Shown in pieces: positions 22,903-24,691 of a stretch of 24,691 nt of DNA; the first letter of the stretch is position 1, and each line of letters starts with the position of its first letter. This DNA is from an uncultured Prevotella sp. (GTDB lineage: Bacteria > Bacteroidota > Bacteroidia > Bacteroidales > Bacteroidaceae). The DNA lies in NCBI GenBank assembly GCA_900546345.1, contig URCI01000045.1:1-24691 (forward strand), given 5' to 3'. The position numbers and the translations under genes are program-made. The notes beneath the pieces are model-generated. The model was not told the DNA's origin. It did not search any database and saw only the letters and a list, made by a program, of their open reading frames with translations.

Positions 22903-22956
22903 GCGATTTTCTGCACGAAGAGAGTCTTTGGGCTGAAATTCGCGATTTTTGCACGA
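22903..22956. repeat. Near-identical short direct repeats (GCGATTTT..GCACGA)
   Basis: GCGATTTTCTGCACGA (22903-22918) recurs as GCGATTTTTGCACGA (22942-22956) with one base fewer. A further CGATTTTT follows at once. Confidence 0.6.
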
Positions 22957-23018
22957 TTTTTATAAGTATCTGATAATCATACAGATATAAAATCACAAGC
23001 ATTTCGCTCCGACGAAAC

Positions 23019-23066
23019 CAGTGTTTTGATGAAAAATTCTCTAGAGAATTTTTCATCAAAACACTG
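23019..23066. repeat. 48-bp perfect palindrome
   Basis: The 24-nt left arm (23019-23042, starting CAGTGTTTTGATG) is followed without spacer by its exact complement (23043-23066). The centre is CTCTAGAG. It lies between genes on opposite strands. Confidence 0.95.
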
Positions 23067-23078
23067 ATATGATCATCA

Positions 23079-23137
23079 CATCTCAGTACTTTCACACCAT
23101 CAGCTCACTGATTTTTCACTGTCATCTCAGTGTTTTC
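23079..23137. repeat. Degenerate CAGTG/CACTG repeats next to the palindrome
   Basis: CATCTCAGTACTTTC (23079-23093) and CATCTCAGTGTTTTC (23123-23137) differ at two of 15 positions. CTCACTGATTTTTCACTG lies between them. CAGTGTTTT is also the start of the palindrome arm. Confidence 0.6.
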
Positions 23138-23390
23138 TTGCCTTTTGCCCACTCTTTTCTTCACGGCAAGCCACAGAAAGCATCGTTTCATCCCGATTTT
23201 CTCCTTTTTTTCCCTCGCCTGCTTCTCTAGATGACAACTGCGCGGAGCATGCGTTTTGTCATCATTTCTGTTGCTCCACCCTTGAAGTCCCACCGCCACA
23301 CGGTCCTGGAGAATCAGGCCCGCCGCTATCCTTTGCCAGTGTGTCCACACACCTCCCTCATCCTTCTGTCAGACCGCCGACAGCCATGAA

Positions 23391-23421
23391 AAAAGGCGCA
23401 CCCTTGCTGGGTGCGCCTTTT
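23391..23421 (-). terminator. Strong intrinsic terminator of the HU gene
   Basis: A 13-bp stem (AAAAGGCGCACCC with GGGTGCGCCTTTT) around a 5-nt loop, followed on the minus strand by a T-run. It lies 25 nt after the HU stop. It could also work in the plus direction. Confidence 0.88.
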
Positions 23422-23445
23422 ATATTGAGGCAATAATTATTTACA

Positions 23446-23721
23446 TTATTTATTAACAGCCTCCTCAAATTCAGATCCTGCGTTGAACTTAACGACCTTC
23501 TTGGCTGCAATCTGGATCTTGGCACCTGTAGCGGGGTTGACACCCTGGCGTGCGGGACGCTCCTTGACGGCGAAAGTACCGAAGCCAACCAACTGTACTT
23601 TGTCACCAGCGACCAATGCCTCCTTGACGGCTGCGATTGTGGCGTCCAAAGCCTTCTTTGCACTCTCTGCATTCAGGCCTGCGCCCTCTGCTACCTTTCT
23701 TACTAATTCTGACTTGTTCAT
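23446..23721 (-). CDS. HU-family DNA-binding protein
   Basis: A 91-residue histone-like protein that binds and bends DNA as a dimer in the nucleoid. The helical base is MNKSELVRKVAEGAGLNAESAKKALDATIAAVKEAL, followed by the family signature VGFGTFAVKERPARQGVNPATG (about 45-66), which includes the start of the DNA-binding arm with the intercalating Pro in RQGVNPATG, and a C-terminal helix ending SEFEEAVNK. Length is exactly that of HU. A consensus promoter (23773-23803) and a strong terminator (23391-23421) frame it as a single-gene unit. It is divergent from the rhomboid gene. IHF-like paralogues are usually longer or less similar to this signature. Confidence 0.97.
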   Translation of the reverse strand: MNKSELVRKVAEGAGLNAESAKKALDATIAAVKEALVAGDKVQLVGFGTFAVKERPARQGVNPATGAKIQIAAKKVVKFNAGSEFEEAVNK

Positions 23722-23772
23722 AATTTTATTTTATTTGGTGATTATTTTGTCTGCATGAAGCAAATACGCTGA

Positions 23773-23803
23773 CAAATATAGGGGATTCCTTTCATAAAAC
23801 AAA
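23773..23803 (-). promoter_or_regulatory. Consensus promoter of the HU gene
   Basis: On the minus strand TTTG (23803-23800), a 19-nt spacer and TATATTTG (23780-23773) match the Bacteroidetes consensus. An A/T-rich tract lies upstream. The leader is about 45 nt. Confidence 0.78.
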
Positions 23804-23885
23804 CAAAAAAACAAAAAAAATGAGATGGAGCTTGAAAAAAGGTGCTAATTCGCAGTGTTTATGGCTGTATGAGCGACTTTTTTCG

Positions 23886-23893
23886 TAAATTTG
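23886..23893 (+). promoter_or_regulatory. Promoter -7 element for the rhomboid gene
   Basis: TAAATTTG fits TAnnTTTG, 47 nt before ATG 23941. No good -33 element is seen at the usual distance. Confidence 0.5.
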
Positions 23894-23940
23894 CAACTGT
23901 TTTCGTACATTTCCAATAACAACAACGAATAAGCCGTATC

Positions 23941-24691
23941 ATGTTCAGAATACCAACAGTTACAAAGAATCTGCTTATCATCAATGTCCTGGCCTTCCTG
24001 GCCATGAAGTTGCTTCTGCCTGTCACCGGCATAGACCTCAATGACCTCTTCGGTCTGCACTTCTTCATGGCTTCCAATTTCCAGGTCTACCAGCTCCTTA
24101 CTTACATGTTTATGCACGGCGGTTGGGAGCACATCATCCTCAACATGTTCATGCTATGGATGTTTGGTGCTGTCGTCGAACAAGTGTGGGGTGGTAAGAA
24201 GTTTCTTTTTTATTACATTTTTTGTGGTGTCGGTGCCGGTGTGATGCAAGAGATCGCACAGTTCTTCTGGGTGTATTTCATGCTCGACGGACAGCAGGCA
24301 CTCAGCCTGGGACAGTCGATTACCGTCATGCACCAACTCGCCACACAACTCAACGGGCTGACCACCGTGGGCGCGTCGGGCGGCATCTATGCCCTGCTGC
24401 TGGCCTTCGGCATGATGTTTCCCGACGAGAAGATGTTTATCATCCCCATCCCCATCCCCATCAAGGCCAAGTGGATGGTGGCTGGCTCCATTGTCATCGA
24501 GCTCTTCTCTGCCATGTCCATGCCGGGCAGCAACGTGGCCCATCTGGCCCACCTGGGTGGTATGATCTTCGGATTCTTCCTCATCCGCTACTGGAGAAAA
24601 CATCCCGGACAGGCATATCGCCCCGGCAACACGCAGTTCTTCTCCAATCTCAAAGCCAAATGGGACGCACGCTCGCACAACAGCCAGCGCA
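23941..24691 (+). CDS. Rhomboid family intramembrane serine protease, C-terminus cut by window edge
   Basis: Inner-membrane protease that cleaves transmembrane substrates within the bilayer. 250 codons are open to the window edge. Rhomboid landmarks are in order: the first helix (about 11-27), the HxxxN element HGGWEHIILNMF (H64, N68), catalytic Ser146 in GASGG (144-148), and the catalytic His in NVAHLAHLGG (probably H201). About six helices are visible, followed by a polar C-terminal tail (RYWRKHPGQAYRPGN) of which the end is missing. A hexanucleotide repeat (24442-24463) encodes IPIPIPI. It is divergent from the HU gene. The substrate is unknown. Confidence 0.95.
   Translation, partial: MFRIPTVTKNLLIINVLAFLAMKLLLPVTGIDLNDLFGLHFFMASNFQVYQLLTYMFMHGGWEHIILNMFMLWMFGAVVEQVWGGKKFLFYYIFCGVGAGVMQEIAQFFWVYFMLDGQQALSLGQSITVMHQLATQLNGLTTVGASGGIYALLLAFGMMFPDEKMFIIPIPIPIKAKWMVAGSIVIELFSAMSMPGSNVAHLAHLGGMIFGFFLIRYWRKHPGQAYRPGNTQFFSNLKAKWDARSHNSQR

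Larger units (their letters stand above)
22791..23390. other. Gene-free stretch with palindrome and short repeats
   Basis: About 600 nt without a supportable gene. The open frames on the minus strand (22835-23095, 23105-23350) lack any family motif and one runs straight through a perfect palindrome. The region holds a hairpin (22871-22890), a near-repeat of 15-16 nt, a 48-bp palindrome, related CAGTG motifs, and another 8-bp inverted repeat (23230-23237 with 23256-23263). A small RNA cannot be excluded, but no clear promoter-terminator pair for one is seen. Confidence 0.6.

Noticed and set aside
22835..23095. Minus-strand open frame of 86 codons
   Set aside because: It reads through the perfect palindrome and repeats, and shows no motif or plausible start context.
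22903..23137. CRISPR-like array
   Set aside because: Repeats are short, unequal and irregularly spaced, and no cas gene is present.
23105..23350. Minus-strand open frame of 81 codons
   Set aside because: No family resemblance and composition unlike the neighbouring genes; lies in the repeat-bearing gene-free stretch.

Overview
The window is a gene-dense chromosomal segment from a Bacteroidales bacterium, most likely a Prevotella-type (Prevotellaceae) species. The evidence is a set of intergenic promoters of the Bacteroidetes form (TAnnTTTG, often with TTTG/TTG about 20 nt upstream), a DUF4294 protein, Bacteroidetes-type outer-membrane barrel and glutaminyl cyclase genes, and weak or absent Shine-Dalgarno sequences. 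No rRNA, tRNA, transposase, phage gene or CRISPR array was seen.

Left part (1-5465, all minus strand): a sodium:alanine/glycine symporter cut by the window edge; an amino-acid ABC importer made of an ATPase (GlnQ type) and a protein that fuses the substrate-binding domain to the permease; a secreted DUF4294 protein; and a GT4 glycosyltransferase. The binding domain of the fusion appears circularly permuted: its second half comes before its first half. A divergent promoter region (5466-5603) separates these genes from a plus-strand GT2 glycosyltransferase resembling lipopolysaccharide-core enzymes (5613-6398).

Middle part (6501-14775, all minus strand): an apparent envelope operon reading miaB, msbA-type lipid flippase, LtaS-like membrane sulfatase/phosphotransferase, LpxL/HtrB-type acyltransferase, GT11-like fucosyltransferase and GT2 glycosyltransferase. 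Gaps are short, one junction is an ATGA overlap, and the only clear promoter lies in front of miaB. It looks like a lipid A/glycolipid assembly and export unit with a tRNA-modification gene at its head. Next come an outer-membrane beta-barrel gene and a CobB-like sirtuin that has lost its zinc-binding cysteines, both minus strand.

Right part (16577-22790, plus strand): three consecutive FKBP-type prolyl isomerases predicted to sit in the cytoplasm, at a lipid anchor and in the periplasm; an Lrp/AsnC regulator; a two-domain enzyme joining a gamma-glutamyl hydrolase (C26) to a membrane-type dipeptidase (M19); and a type II glutaminyl cyclase. The cyclase fits two exported proteins in the same window (DUF4294 and the barrel), both of which would start with Gln after signal-peptide removal. 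A roughly 650-nt gene-free stretch (22791-23445) holds a 48-bp perfect palindrome and related short repeats. The window ends with a divergent pair: an HU-family DNA-binding protein (minus) and a rhomboid protease (plus, cut by the edge).
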